DNA of 6,998 bases from Deltaproteobacteria bacterium (GTDB lineage Bacteria > Desulfobacterota > UBA8473), in the NCBI GenBank assembly GCA_030623035.1, contig JAUXFK010000157.1, positions 1 to 6,998 on the forward strand, read 5' to 3'. A model generated the notes under the pieces. The model saw only the letters and a list, made by a program, of their open reading frames with translations. It had not been told where the DNA came from and searched no databases. Both the position numbers and the translations under genes were made by a program. Below, in pieces: positions 1 to 5,351 of the stretch (positions are counted from its first letter, which is position 1; the number at the start of each line of letters is the position of its first letter).

Positions 1-31
1 AATTTAGGCACTTTAGCTCATTTTAGGCACT
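1..31. repeat. TTTAGGCAC-family repeats downstream of folP
   Basis: Two exact copies of the 9-mer TTTAGGCAC lie at 3-11 and 22-30, with a degenerate version (TTTAGCTCA) between them. The block ends directly at the folP stop codon. The same 9-mer family recurs in either orientation around 4266-4299, 4659-4667, 4787-4795 and 4911-4944, so this is a dispersed intergenic repeat. No terminator hairpin is visible here, and the next gene downstream of folP lies outside the window. Confidence 0.7.
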
Positions 32-883
32 TTAAACTTTGATTGCATCTATAACCTTTACAACTCTCTTTATCATGCCTACATTGTGAACCCTTACAAT
101 ATTCGCACCATTGAGTACTGCTGCTGAAACAGCAGCAGCGGTTCCCTCCTCCCTTTCTGTTATATCAGTACCCAGTATCTCACCAATAAACGCCTTTCTT
201 GATGGGCCTATAAGGATAGGCATCCCCAGAACTCTAAATTCTGATAACCGTTTAATTATTTCCAGGTTATGTCTTTCTTTTATAGATTTTCCAAAACCGA
301 TCCCGGGGTCAATGATTATCCTGCCTGGATCTATCCCTGCCCTTTGAGCGATTTCAATACCTTCTCTCAGATACGCAATGATCTCTAAAATCAGTGATTC
401 ATAGCGGGGGTCTTTTTGCATATTCAAAGGAGTGCCCTTCATATGCATAAGTACAATCGGAACGTCGTATTTCGCAGCAACCACTTTCATGCCAGGGTCA
501 AAACGAAGAGCGCTTATATCATTAATCATATCCGCTCCTGCATCGATTGCCCTCTTTGCAACAGTAGACTTATAGGTGTCGATAGATATAGGCACATCGA
601 TCAACTGTGCAAGTCTTTCCACTACAGGGATAACCCGTGCTGACTCTTCTTTTGCACTGATCGGTTTTGAACCGGGCCTGGTTGTCTCCCCCCCAATATC
701 TATGATATCGGCCCCTTCGTCAACCAATTTGAGGGCATGGGCAATCGCCAGATCAGGATCAAAGAACATGCCTCCATCAGAAAAGGAGTCTGGTGTTATA
801 TTCACAATACCCATGATGTGGGTTCGCTCGTTAAGGTTGAGGGCAATTCTCTCAGCGAACCTTTTGTTTCCGGACTTCTTCAT
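32..883 (-). CDS. folP: Dihydropteroate synthase
   Basis: Condenses 6-hydroxymethyl-7,8-dihydropterin diphosphate with p-aminobenzoate to give 7,8-dihydropteroate, a cytosolic step of folate synthesis and the sulfonamide target. Taking the ATG at 883 the protein has 283 residues, close to the E. coli enzyme. The TIM-barrel family motifs appear in order: MGIVNITPDSFSDGG (24-38), the pterin/PABA loop with GGETTRPGS (64-72), SIDTYKS (100-106), MINDISAL (119-126), IDPGIGFGKS (191-200), GPSRK (226-230) and RVHNV (264-268). The reading frame stays open upstream to 988, but those codons lie inside ftsH and add an unlike, basic N-terminus; the 883 start leaves about 23 residues before MGIVN, which suits the family. 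The start overlaps the ftsH end by 32 bases and has only a weak ribosome-binding site (GAAG), so translational coupling to ftsH is likely. Function is near certain; the start is less so. Confidence 0.96.
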   Translation of the reverse strand: MKKSGNKRFAERIALNLNERTHIMGIVNITPDSFSDGGMFFDPDLAIAHALKLVDEGADIIDIGGETTRPGSKPISAKEESARVIPVVERLAQLIDVPISIDTYKSTVAKRAIDAGADMINDISALRFDPGMKVVAAKYDVPIVLMHMKGTPLNMQKDPRYESLILEIIAYLREGIEIAQRAGIDPGRIIIDPGIGFGKSIKERHNLEIIKRLSEFRVLGMPILIGPSRKAFIGEILGTDITEREEGTAAAVSAAVLNGANIVRVHNVGMIKRVVKVIDAIKV

Positions 884-2708
884 CTTGAGCTTCTGTAATT
901 TCTTCTTTTGCAGTTCCCTTCTTAACAATAATTTCAATCTCATTGCCATCGAGAACCTCTCTCTCCAGCAAATTTTTGGCCAGGTCATGGAGTATATCGA
1001 TATTGTCGCTTAAAATTTCCTTTGCCCTTTCATGGTTTTCCGTGACAATCCTTCTTACTTCTTTATCAATCTTAATAGCAGTATCCTCACTGTAATCCCG
1101 ATGTTGAGCAAACTCTCTTCCAAGGAAGATCTGCTCCTCCTTCTTCCCAAAAGTAAGAGGCCCCAGTTCTTCACTCATTCCCCATTCACACACCATCTTC
1201 CTTGCCAAATCCGTAGCCCTTTCAAGATCATTGCCGGAACCTGTAGTAAGGTCTCCCAGAACAATTTCCTCGGCCGCTCTTCCTCCAAGTAAGATAGCGA
1301 TATTATTTTGCAGGTAATCCGCCGGATAAGTGTGTTTTTCATCTATAGGTAACTGTTGGGTAAGGCCCAATGATCTCCCCCTGGGTATTATTGTTACTTT
1401 ATGAATCGGGTCTGTACCTGGCAGGAACTTAGCAACCAGTACATGTCCTGCTTCGTGGTATGAAGTGTTACGCTTTTCCTCAGGGCTGATGATCATGCTC
1501 TTTCTCTCGACCCCCATCAGAACCTTGTCTTTGGCCTCTTCAAAATCCTCCATTTCAACCTTGTTCTTATCTTTTCTCGCTGCTAAAAGAGCAGCCTCAT
1601 TAACCAGATTCTCCAGATCAGCACCTGTAAAACCAGGAGTCCCCCTGGATAAAACTTCGAGGGTTACATCATCGGCCAGAGGGGTCTTCTTTGAATGGAC
1701 ACTCAATATCCCCTCTCTCCCCTTTACATCGGGAGGCGGTACTACAACCTGTCGATCAAACCTCCCTGGACGCAACAACGCCGGATCCAGAACATCAGGC
1801 CTGTTGGTAGCTGAAATGATGATAACACCTTCCTGGGATTCAAATCCATCCATCTCTACCAGCAACTGATTCAGCGTCTGTTCCCTTTCATCATGCCCTC
1901 CTCCCAATCCGGCCCCTCTATGTCTTCCTACAGCATCAATCTCATCGATAAATATTATACATGGGGCATTCTTTTTACCTTGTGTAAACAGGTCTCTCAC
2001 CCGAGACGCACCTACCCCTACAAACATCTCTACAAAATCCGAGCCGCTTATACAAAAGAAGGGAACATTTGCCTCCCCTGCAATTGCTCTTGCCAATAAT
2101 GTCTTTCCAGTACCCGGTGCCCCCATCAATAGAACCCCCTTGGGAATCCTGCCACCTAATTTCGTAAACTTTTGAGGGTTCTTCAAAAACTCTATGATCT
2201 CTTGTAGTTCTTCCTTTGCCTCATCTATACCGGCCACGTCTTCAAATGTAATCTTATGCTGTTGCTCAGATAGCAATCTGGCCTTGCTCTTCCCAAATGT
2301 CATTGCTCTGCCCCCAGACTGCATCTGTCTCATAAAGATTATCCATACAGCGATAAGGAGAAACATCGGAAACCATGAGATAAGGGCGGTAAGATACCAT
2401 GGAGATTCCTCTTTAGGCTCAACTGATATTCTGACCCTCTTTTCCCTAAGCATTCTAACCAGATCAGGATCTTGAGGGGCATAGGTTTTAAATGCCTTTC
2501 CATCTACGTACTTACCATGGATACGGTTACCCTGGATATTCACCTCCAGGACATTTCCCATCTCAAGTGCAGCTAGAAAATCGCTGAAAATAACCTTTTC
2601 ATACAGGGTCTGTGGTTTGCTAAAGAGTTGATAAAGCAATATCATCATCAAAGTAATAACCAGCCATAAGGCAATGTTTTTATAAAAGGGGTTCATCTTT
2701 TCATCCAT
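852..2708 (-). CDS. ftsH: ATP-dependent zinc metalloprotease FtsH
   Basis: Membrane-anchored AAA+ protease that extracts and degrades misfolded membrane proteins and some short-lived cytosolic proteins as a hexamer. The 618 residues contain a first membrane segment (about 12-29), a short periplasmic domain (about 30-102) and a second membrane segment (about 104-126). The AAA+ module follows, with Walker A GAPGTGKT (196-203), pore loop FVGVG (229-233), Walker B IIFIDEID (251-258) and the second region of homology ending RPGRFDR with arginine fingers R313 and R316. The M41 peptidase domain has the zinc site HEAGH (418-422) and the probable third ligand D494 in SGND. No key residue is missing. 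GGAAGG (2716-2721) lies 7 bases before the ATG at 2708 and supports that start over the Met at codon 5. The tail is charged and overlaps the folP start. Transcription from a promoter in the tilS spacer or readthrough from tilS are both possible. Confidence 0.98.
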   Translation of the reverse strand: MDEKMNPFYKNIALWLVITLMMILLYQLFSKPQTLYEKVIFSDFLAALEMGNVLEVNIQGNRIHGKYVDGKAFKTYAPQDPDLVRMLREKRVRISVEPKEESPWYLTALISWFPMFLLIAVWIIFMRQMQSGGRAMTFGKSKARLLSEQQHKITFEDVAGIDEAKEELQEIIEFLKNPQKFTKLGGRIPKGVLLMGAPGTGKTLLARAIAGEANVPFFCISGSDFVEMFVGVGASRVRDLFTQGKKNAPCIIFIDEIDAVGRHRGAGLGGGHDEREQTLNQLLVEMDGFESQEGVIIISATNRPDVLDPALLRPGRFDRQVVVPPPDVKGREGILSVHSKKTPLADDVTLEVLSRGTPGFTGADLENLVNEAALLAARKDKNKVEMEDFEEAKDKVLMGVERKSMIISPEEKRNTSYHEAGHVLVAKFLPGTDPIHKVTIIPRGRSLGLTQQLPIDEKHTYPADYLQNNIAILLGGRAAEEIVLGDLTTGSGNDLERATDLARKMVCEWGMSEELGPLTFGKKEEQIFLGREFAQHRDYSEDTAIKIDKEVRRIVTENHERAKEILSDNIDILHDLAKNLLEREVLDGNEIEIIVKKGTAKEEITEAQDEEVRKQKVR

Positions 2709-2715
2709 TTTTTAG

Positions 2716-2721
2716 CCTTCC
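2716..2721 (-). promoter_or_regulatory. ftsH ribosome-binding site
   Basis: On the minus strand this reads GGAAGG and ends 7 bases before the ftsH ATG at 2708. It decides the start: the alternative Met four codons later would be 19 bases away. Confidence 0.7.
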
Positions 2722-2763
2722 ATTTTAAGTGTCTAATGTGCCGAAAAATTGAAGTAAGAAAAC

Positions 2764-2807
2764 GCTATCCGTCAAAAAGGAGTGGATCATAGCACCAGGG
2801 CAGGCTT
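2764..2807. repeat. 44-bp dispersed hairpin repeat, copy 1
   Basis: This 44-base block matches 4745-4788 at 43 of 44 positions and in the same orientation (difference: A at 2774, C at 4755). It contains the inverted pair GCTAT / ATAGC (2764-2768 and 2789-2793). On the plus strand the arms enclose further pairing CCGTC / GGAGTGG, partly through G-T wobbles. It sits in the 167-base spacer between the tilS stop and the ftsH start. Read on the minus strand it is a weak stem followed by TTTTC, so it could attenuate tilS readthrough, but its stem is shorter than that of copy 2. It appears noncoding. Confidence 0.75.
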
Positions 2808-2875
2808 CAAGGCTTCAGACAATACTTTCATATTATATGATAATATTATAAAATACAATAAAAATCGTGTACTAC

Positions 2876-4258
2876 TTAATAAACTCTCACCTTAAGGATC
2901 TCTTTTGTAGATTCACTCAGTATAACCCTATGATCTATCCTTAAGCCCATAACCCATGCTATCAAATCATCGAAGATTAAAAGCGGAATCTGTCTTCTAA
3001 TTGATCTGGGAATTTTGCAGTCGATAAAGAAGTCTTTTATCTTCTTTGTACCATTCAACCCCATCGGTTGAAACCTGTCTCCTTCTTTAACATTTCTAAC
3101 AATAATCGGTAATCTGACCAGTTTAAAATCGAAGAAAGCGACATCGGGATCAAGACCGATATCTAAACACTCGGTTGGTTTTATAACACTAAATTCTATA
3201 TCTTTCCCAGGCTCTTTCAATCTGATATGATCCGGAATCTGGTTAAAAGAGTAAAAAAAATCCTTTCCTCTTGTCTCTTCTCTTATTACCAGCTCATTGT
3301 ATCTCTTTTCGACACAAATCCCTCTGGGTAGATTTAAAGACTTATTCGAACCTGTACGAAAAAGCATACGCACTATGGATTCCAGATGTTTGAAACCTAT
3401 ATATCTTAAATCCTTGGAAAACAACTCTATGGTCCTTTTCAATACCCGAATCTGCATGGATTCATCTAAATCCTTGAGCCGTAAAATATCCAGGGCTATC
3501 GATTTTTTATCTCTGTATATACGAATATCAGACAGATGCTCATCTGCAAGCATATCGAGAAATTCATCTTCTTTTCTCAAAATTTCAGAGGTATTAACGA
3601 GGCTCTGTATAATATTTGGGTTATATTCATTTATTAATACCGGCATAAGGCGATTGCGTATCTTATTTCGCAGGTAAATATCCTCTTTATTCGAACTATC
3701 AATAACAAATTCAATCCCACTGTCTTCTAAGAACCTTCTTATCTCAGACCGTTGTATCTCAATAAGCGGTCTGATAAAAATGCCATCCCTAAAAGGATGG
3801 ATCCCGCAAAGGCCTTTCGACCCTGTCCCCCTTAATAACCTCATTAAGACCGTCTCGGCCTGGTCATCTGCATTGTGACCCAGGGCTACCTTCTTTGCAT
3901 TGTATTTCCTTAACGTGTTCATGAAGAATTCATATCGGACATTCCTTGCAGCCTCCTGAGTGGATACTCTCATGGCCTTTTTGATAAGAGGCACATTAAA
4001 AGATTGAGATTCAAAAGGCAGGTCGAATCTATCCGCGAGGTTCTTTACAAACCTGCACTCATCTTTTGACTCCTCCCCACGAATACAATGATCCACATGA
4101 GCTACAATCAGTGTAAGGTTCATATCGTCTTTCAATTCGTTCAGTGTATAAAGGAGAAATACAGAATCAGGCCCTCCAGAGACTGCCACCACAATTCTAT
4201 CCCCTTCTTGTAGCATTCTGTATTTTTCGACGGTATCGATTACCTTTGAGATGATCAT
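2876..4258 (-). CDS. tilS: tRNA(Ile)-lysidine synthetase TilS
   Basis: N-type PP-loop ATP pyrophosphatase that attaches lysine to C34 of the CAU-anticodon tRNA-Ile, changing its charging and decoding from Met/AUG to Ile/AUA; cytosolic and essential in most bacteria. The 460-residue length fits the long (E. coli-type) TilS form. Visible motifs are the PP-loop SGGPDS (27-32), HVDH (54-57), GHNADDQAETVLMRLLRGTG (127-146) and RNKIRNRLMPVL (197-208). A middle helical domain follows. The C-terminal tRNA-binding domain shows VKEGDRFQPMG (390-400), KIKDFFIDCKIP (406-417) and the terminal GLRIDHRV stretch (438-445). The ATG at 4258 gives the usual N-terminal length before the PP-loop, but no Shine-Dalgarno is visible; the bases upstream are TTTAGGCAC repeats followed by TTATTTT. 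The next Met, codon 15, lacks a ribosome site too. The gene follows the four-helix-bundle gene by 52 bases on the same strand. Confidence 0.97.
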   Translation of the reverse strand: MIISKVIDTVEKYRMLQEGDRIVVAVSGGPDSVFLLYTLNELKDDMNLTLIVAHVDHCIRGEESKDECRFVKNLADRFDLPFESQSFNVPLIKKAMRVSTQEAARNVRYEFFMNTLRKYNAKKVALGHNADDQAETVLMRLLRGTGSKGLCGIHPFRDGIFIRPLIEIQRSEIRRFLEDSGIEFVIDSSNKEDIYLRNKIRNRLMPVLINEYNPNIIQSLVNTSEILRKEDEFLDMLADEHLSDIRIYRDKKSIALDILRLKDLDESMQIRVLKRTIELFSKDLRYIGFKHLESIVRMLFRTGSNKSLNLPRGICVEKRYNELVIREETRGKDFFYSFNQIPDHIRLKEPGKDIEFSVIKPTECLDIGLDPDVAFFDFKLVRLPIIVRNVKEGDRFQPMGLNGTKKIKDFFIDCKIPRSIRRQIPLLIFDDLIAWVMGLRIDHRVILSESTKEILKVRVY

Positions 4259-4264
4259 AAAATA

Positions 4265-4310
4265 AGTGCCTAAAGTGCCTAGAGTTTGAAGTGCCTAAAG
4301 TTAAGGTGCT
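4265..4310. repeat. TTTAGGCAC repeat block before tilS
   Basis: On the minus strand this block carries TTTAGGCAC at 4266-4274 and 4291-4299, plus a one-base variant at 4275-4283 that directly abuts the first. The 26 bases at 4274-4299 are an inverted copy of 4920-4945 with a single mismatch (4282). It fills nearly the whole 52-base spacer between the four-helix-bundle stop and the tilS start, so the tilS translation-initiation region lies next to repeat DNA. Confidence 0.75.
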
Positions 4311-4676
4311 TTACCTATTCGATGTAAAGATTGCCAACAGCTCGCTACATTCATCATAGTCTGATTTGGCCTTTTCCCATGGAAACATATTTGCCTCAAC
4401 AATCACCTCAAGCCAATATTGGGTTTCACTGGCTTCATTTTCGCAAATTTTAATCTTATTTTTAAAATCTGCCCTGCTTCTTGAGCGATTGGCTTCCCGG
4501 TAATTTGCACCAATAGAAGTGCCTGATTTTGTGATTTGATTCCTTATCACTCTTCCTTCAGATGTATTGGGTAACAATGTAGATAAACGAATCATTCTTA
4601 CAGCAAACCGGCGGGTCCGTTTTTCGAGATTTCTGGAAAATTCTTTGTTGTCCGCAACTTTAGGCATTTTAGTCAC
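4311..4676 (-). CDS. Four-helix-bundle protein (23S rRNA IVS-type family)
   Basis: A 121-residue protein of the family often called 23S rRNA-intervening-sequence or four-helix-bundle protein (TIGR02436/PF05635), related in fold to the Avd accessory protein of diversity-generating retroelements. Family features seen are FSRNLEKRTRRFAVRMIRL (13-31), the SGTSIGANYREANRSRSRADF segment (51-71) and the NEASETQYWLEVI helix (80-92). No catalytic residues are evident, and the cellular role of stand-alone members is unknown; nucleic-acid binding is a common suggestion. There is no signal peptide or membrane segment. The start is uncertain. GTG at 4676, with AGGG six bases upstream, gives 121 residues; ATG at 4667 gives 118. 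Both lie inside a TTTAGGCAC-family repeat, so the leading MPKV is repeat-encoded and homology probably begins near NKEF (10-13). No rRNA gene or retroelement is present nearby. Confidence 0.85.
   Translation of the reverse strand: MTKMPKVADNKEFSRNLEKRTRRFAVRMIRLSTLLPNTSEGRVIRNQITKSGTSIGANYREANRSRSRADFKNKIKICENEASETQYWLEVIVEANMFPWEKAKSDYDECSELLAIFTSNR
4659..4667 (+). repeat. TTTAGGCAT repeat overlapping four-helix-bundle start
   Basis: A one-base variant of the 9-mer TTTAGGCAC. On the minus strand its complement ATGCCTAAA is the likely alternative start codon plus codons 2-3 of the four-helix-bundle gene, so repeat sequence has become the N-terminus. Confidence 0.6.
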
Positions 4677-4736
4677 TTCAAACCCTGGCCCAGACCTGGT
4701 TTGTAGAATTTTTTTTACTTATTCCTTGTCCTATAC

Positions 4737-4788
4737 AAAAAAGTGCTATCCGTCCAAAAGGAGTGGATCATAGCACCAGGGCAGGCTT
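4737..4788. repeat. 44-bp dispersed hairpin repeat, copy 2, with A/T tract
   Basis: The core 4745-4788 matches 2764-2807 at 43 of 44 bases. Here the inverted arms are longer: GTGCTAT (4743-4749) and ATAGCAC (4770-4776). The inner CCGTCC / GGAGTGG can pair on the plus strand around an AAAA loop using two G-T wobbles. Six A bases (4737-4742) precede the stem, so on the minus strand it reads as a stem followed by TTTTTT and resembles a rho-independent terminator. It lies upstream of the four-helix-bundle start and could end minus-strand transcription entering from the right. The near-identity of the two copies suggests recent dispersal or conserved function. Confidence 0.75.
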
Positions 4789-4789
4789 T

Positions 4790-4919
4790 AGGCACTTTTT
4801 GCTATTAATCTCAGGTATACTGGATAATTTTGACGATGTGCGAATTATCATTACACCAAATTTTCGAATTCGTTCTTAAAGAGCTTTTGAAAATCTTTAT
4901 TATTCACAACTTTAGGCAT
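4790..4919 (-). pseudogene. Decayed partial copy of four-helix-bundle gene 5' end
   Basis: From ATG at 4919 the minus strand reads MPKVVNNKDF and stops at 4851-4853 after 22 codons. The intact gene nearby starts MPKVADNKEF. The DNA match covers about 30 coding bases at roughly 25 of 30, plus the preceding GTTTGAAGTG-CTAAA segment, so it goes beyond the shared 9-mer. In another frame, starting at the TAATG overlapping that stop, the reading continues MIIRTSSKLSSIPEINSKK, which loosely resembles the intact VRMIRLSTLLPNTSEGR segment. It then runs into the 44-bp repeat. I read this as a frameshifted, truncated paralogue. The second segment's similarity is weak, and convergence through repeat DNA is possible. 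Confidence 0.4.
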
Positions 4920-4945
4920 TTTAGGCACTTCAAACTTTAGGCACT
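4911..4945. repeat. TTTAGGCAC repeat block, right side of cassette
   Basis: The plus strand carries TTTAGGCAT (4911-4919), TTTAGGCAC (4920-4928) directly abutting it, and TTTAGGCAC (4936-4944) after TTCAAAC. The 26 bases at 4920-4945 are the inverted counterpart of 4274-4299 with one mismatch. A further single copy is at 4787-4795. Confidence 0.75.
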
Positions 4946-5036
4946 TTTTATTATTAAACTCTCCCATAATACCACATTAATTCAGTCTATGAAATCATTT
5001 TTCAAAAAACGTATTCATATTTATATCTTACCAATT

Positions 5037-5065
5037 AATTCTTAGAGTTTATTCTAAGAATTTTT
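5037..5065. repeat. 10-bp perfect inverted repeat followed by T-run
   Basis: AATTCTTAGA (5037-5046) and TCTAAGAATT (5053-5062) are exact complements around a 6-base loop, and the right arm runs into TTTTT (5061-5065). The shape suits a weak, AT-rich plus-strand terminator or a regulator's operator. No plus-strand gene lies upstream to be terminated, so an operator or chance is equally possible. Confidence 0.45.
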
Positions 5066-5123
5066 AACAAAACAAAAAGTCCCTAACATACAATCTACAT
5101 AAAACACCAGCTGCAGGTGCATA

Positions 5124-5169
5124 TACAACATATTGTAGTTTAATGTAGTATATTACCCTACATATTGTA
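5124..5169. promoter_or_regulatory. Candidate operator cluster of TACAA/TTGTA sites
   Basis: TACAA-CATA-TTGTA (5124-5137) is a perfect inverted repeat. ACATATTGTA occurs twice in the same direction, at 5128-5137 and 5160-5169, 32 bases apart (about three helical turns). Between them TGTAG (5144-5148) and CTACA (5158-5162) form another inverted pair. The cluster ends about 92 bases before the first -35 box, a distance that would suit an activator or a looping regulator. No known regulator consensus is recognised, and the local AT-richness raises the chance level. Confidence 0.35.
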
Positions 5170-5252
5170 CCTTTTTCTTAAGAAATCATAACACTTAGCA
5201 AGCAAACACCCGTTTAAAACATGCATTTGTAATTTTTCTTCAATAAATAATC

Positions 5253-5290
5253 AAAAAAATCTTGACATTTTTTATACAGGTTGTTAGAAA
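5253..5290 (+). promoter_or_regulatory. Sigma70-type promoter P1 for lipoprotein gene
   Basis: A run of seven A (5253-5259) leads into a perfect -35 TTGACA (5262-5267). A 17-base spacer ends in the extended -10 element TGT, followed by -10 TAGAAA (5285-5290, 4 of 6 consensus). The A-run could act as an UP element. Transcription would start near 5297, leaving a leader of about 290 bases before the lipoprotein ATG. Confidence 0.65.
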
Positions 5291-5313
5291 TACCCTACTG
5301 TTATTATTTTATT

Positions 5314-5351
5314 AAAAAAATCTTGACATTTCTACTTTAGATTGCTAATAA
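5314..5351 (+). promoter_or_regulatory. Sigma70-type promoter P2, duplicate of P1
   Basis: The 18 bases AAAAAAATCTTGACATTT are identical to those at 5253-5270, 61 bases upstream. The -35 TTGACA is at 5323-5328, the spacer is again 17 bases, the extended -10 is TGC and the -10 is TAATAA (5346-5351). Matching bases in the spacer (AG-TTG-TA) show that the whole promoter was duplicated. Transcription would start near 5358. Confidence 0.6.

Larger units (their letters stand above)
4951..5252. other. AT-rich gene-free stretch with inverted repeats
   Basis: No coding sequence with a credible ribosome site was found on either strand here. The stretch is very AT-rich and holds a 10-bp perfect inverted repeat (5037-5062) and a cluster of TACA/TGTA palindromic half-sites (about 5089-5170), both listed separately. 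It lies upstream of the duplicated promoters of the lipoprotein gene, so a regulatory role is plausible. Confidence 0.5.

Noticed and set aside
111..347. Plus-strand frames over folP, ftsH and tilS (for example 111-347, 576-1013, 1465-1869, 3297-3677)
   Set aside because: Antisense shadows of genes with complete family motifs on the minus strand.
884..988. Extension of folP to an ATG at 988
   Set aside because: The extra 35 residues are basic and unlike dihydropteroate synthase N-termini, and they are a frame-shadow of the ftsH 3' end.
2832..2873. Minus-strand promoter for ftsH in the AT-rich spacer (two TATAAT boxes, 2832-2837 and 2845-2850)
   Set aside because: The matching -35 candidates are poor (TTGTAT with a 15-base spacer, AGTACA with 17), and TATAAT is expected by chance in such AT-rich DNA. 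A promoter may exist but cannot be placed.
4311..4676. 23S rRNA intervening sequence
   Set aside because: The family name comes from such insertions, but no rRNA sequence flanks the gene here; it sits between tilS and an intergenic region.
4259..4950. CRISPR array or diversity-generating retroelement
   Set aside because: The 9-bp repeats have no regular 30-40 base spacers, and no cas genes, reverse transcriptase or variable-region repeats are present. The four-helix-bundle protein alone is not evidence of a retroelement.
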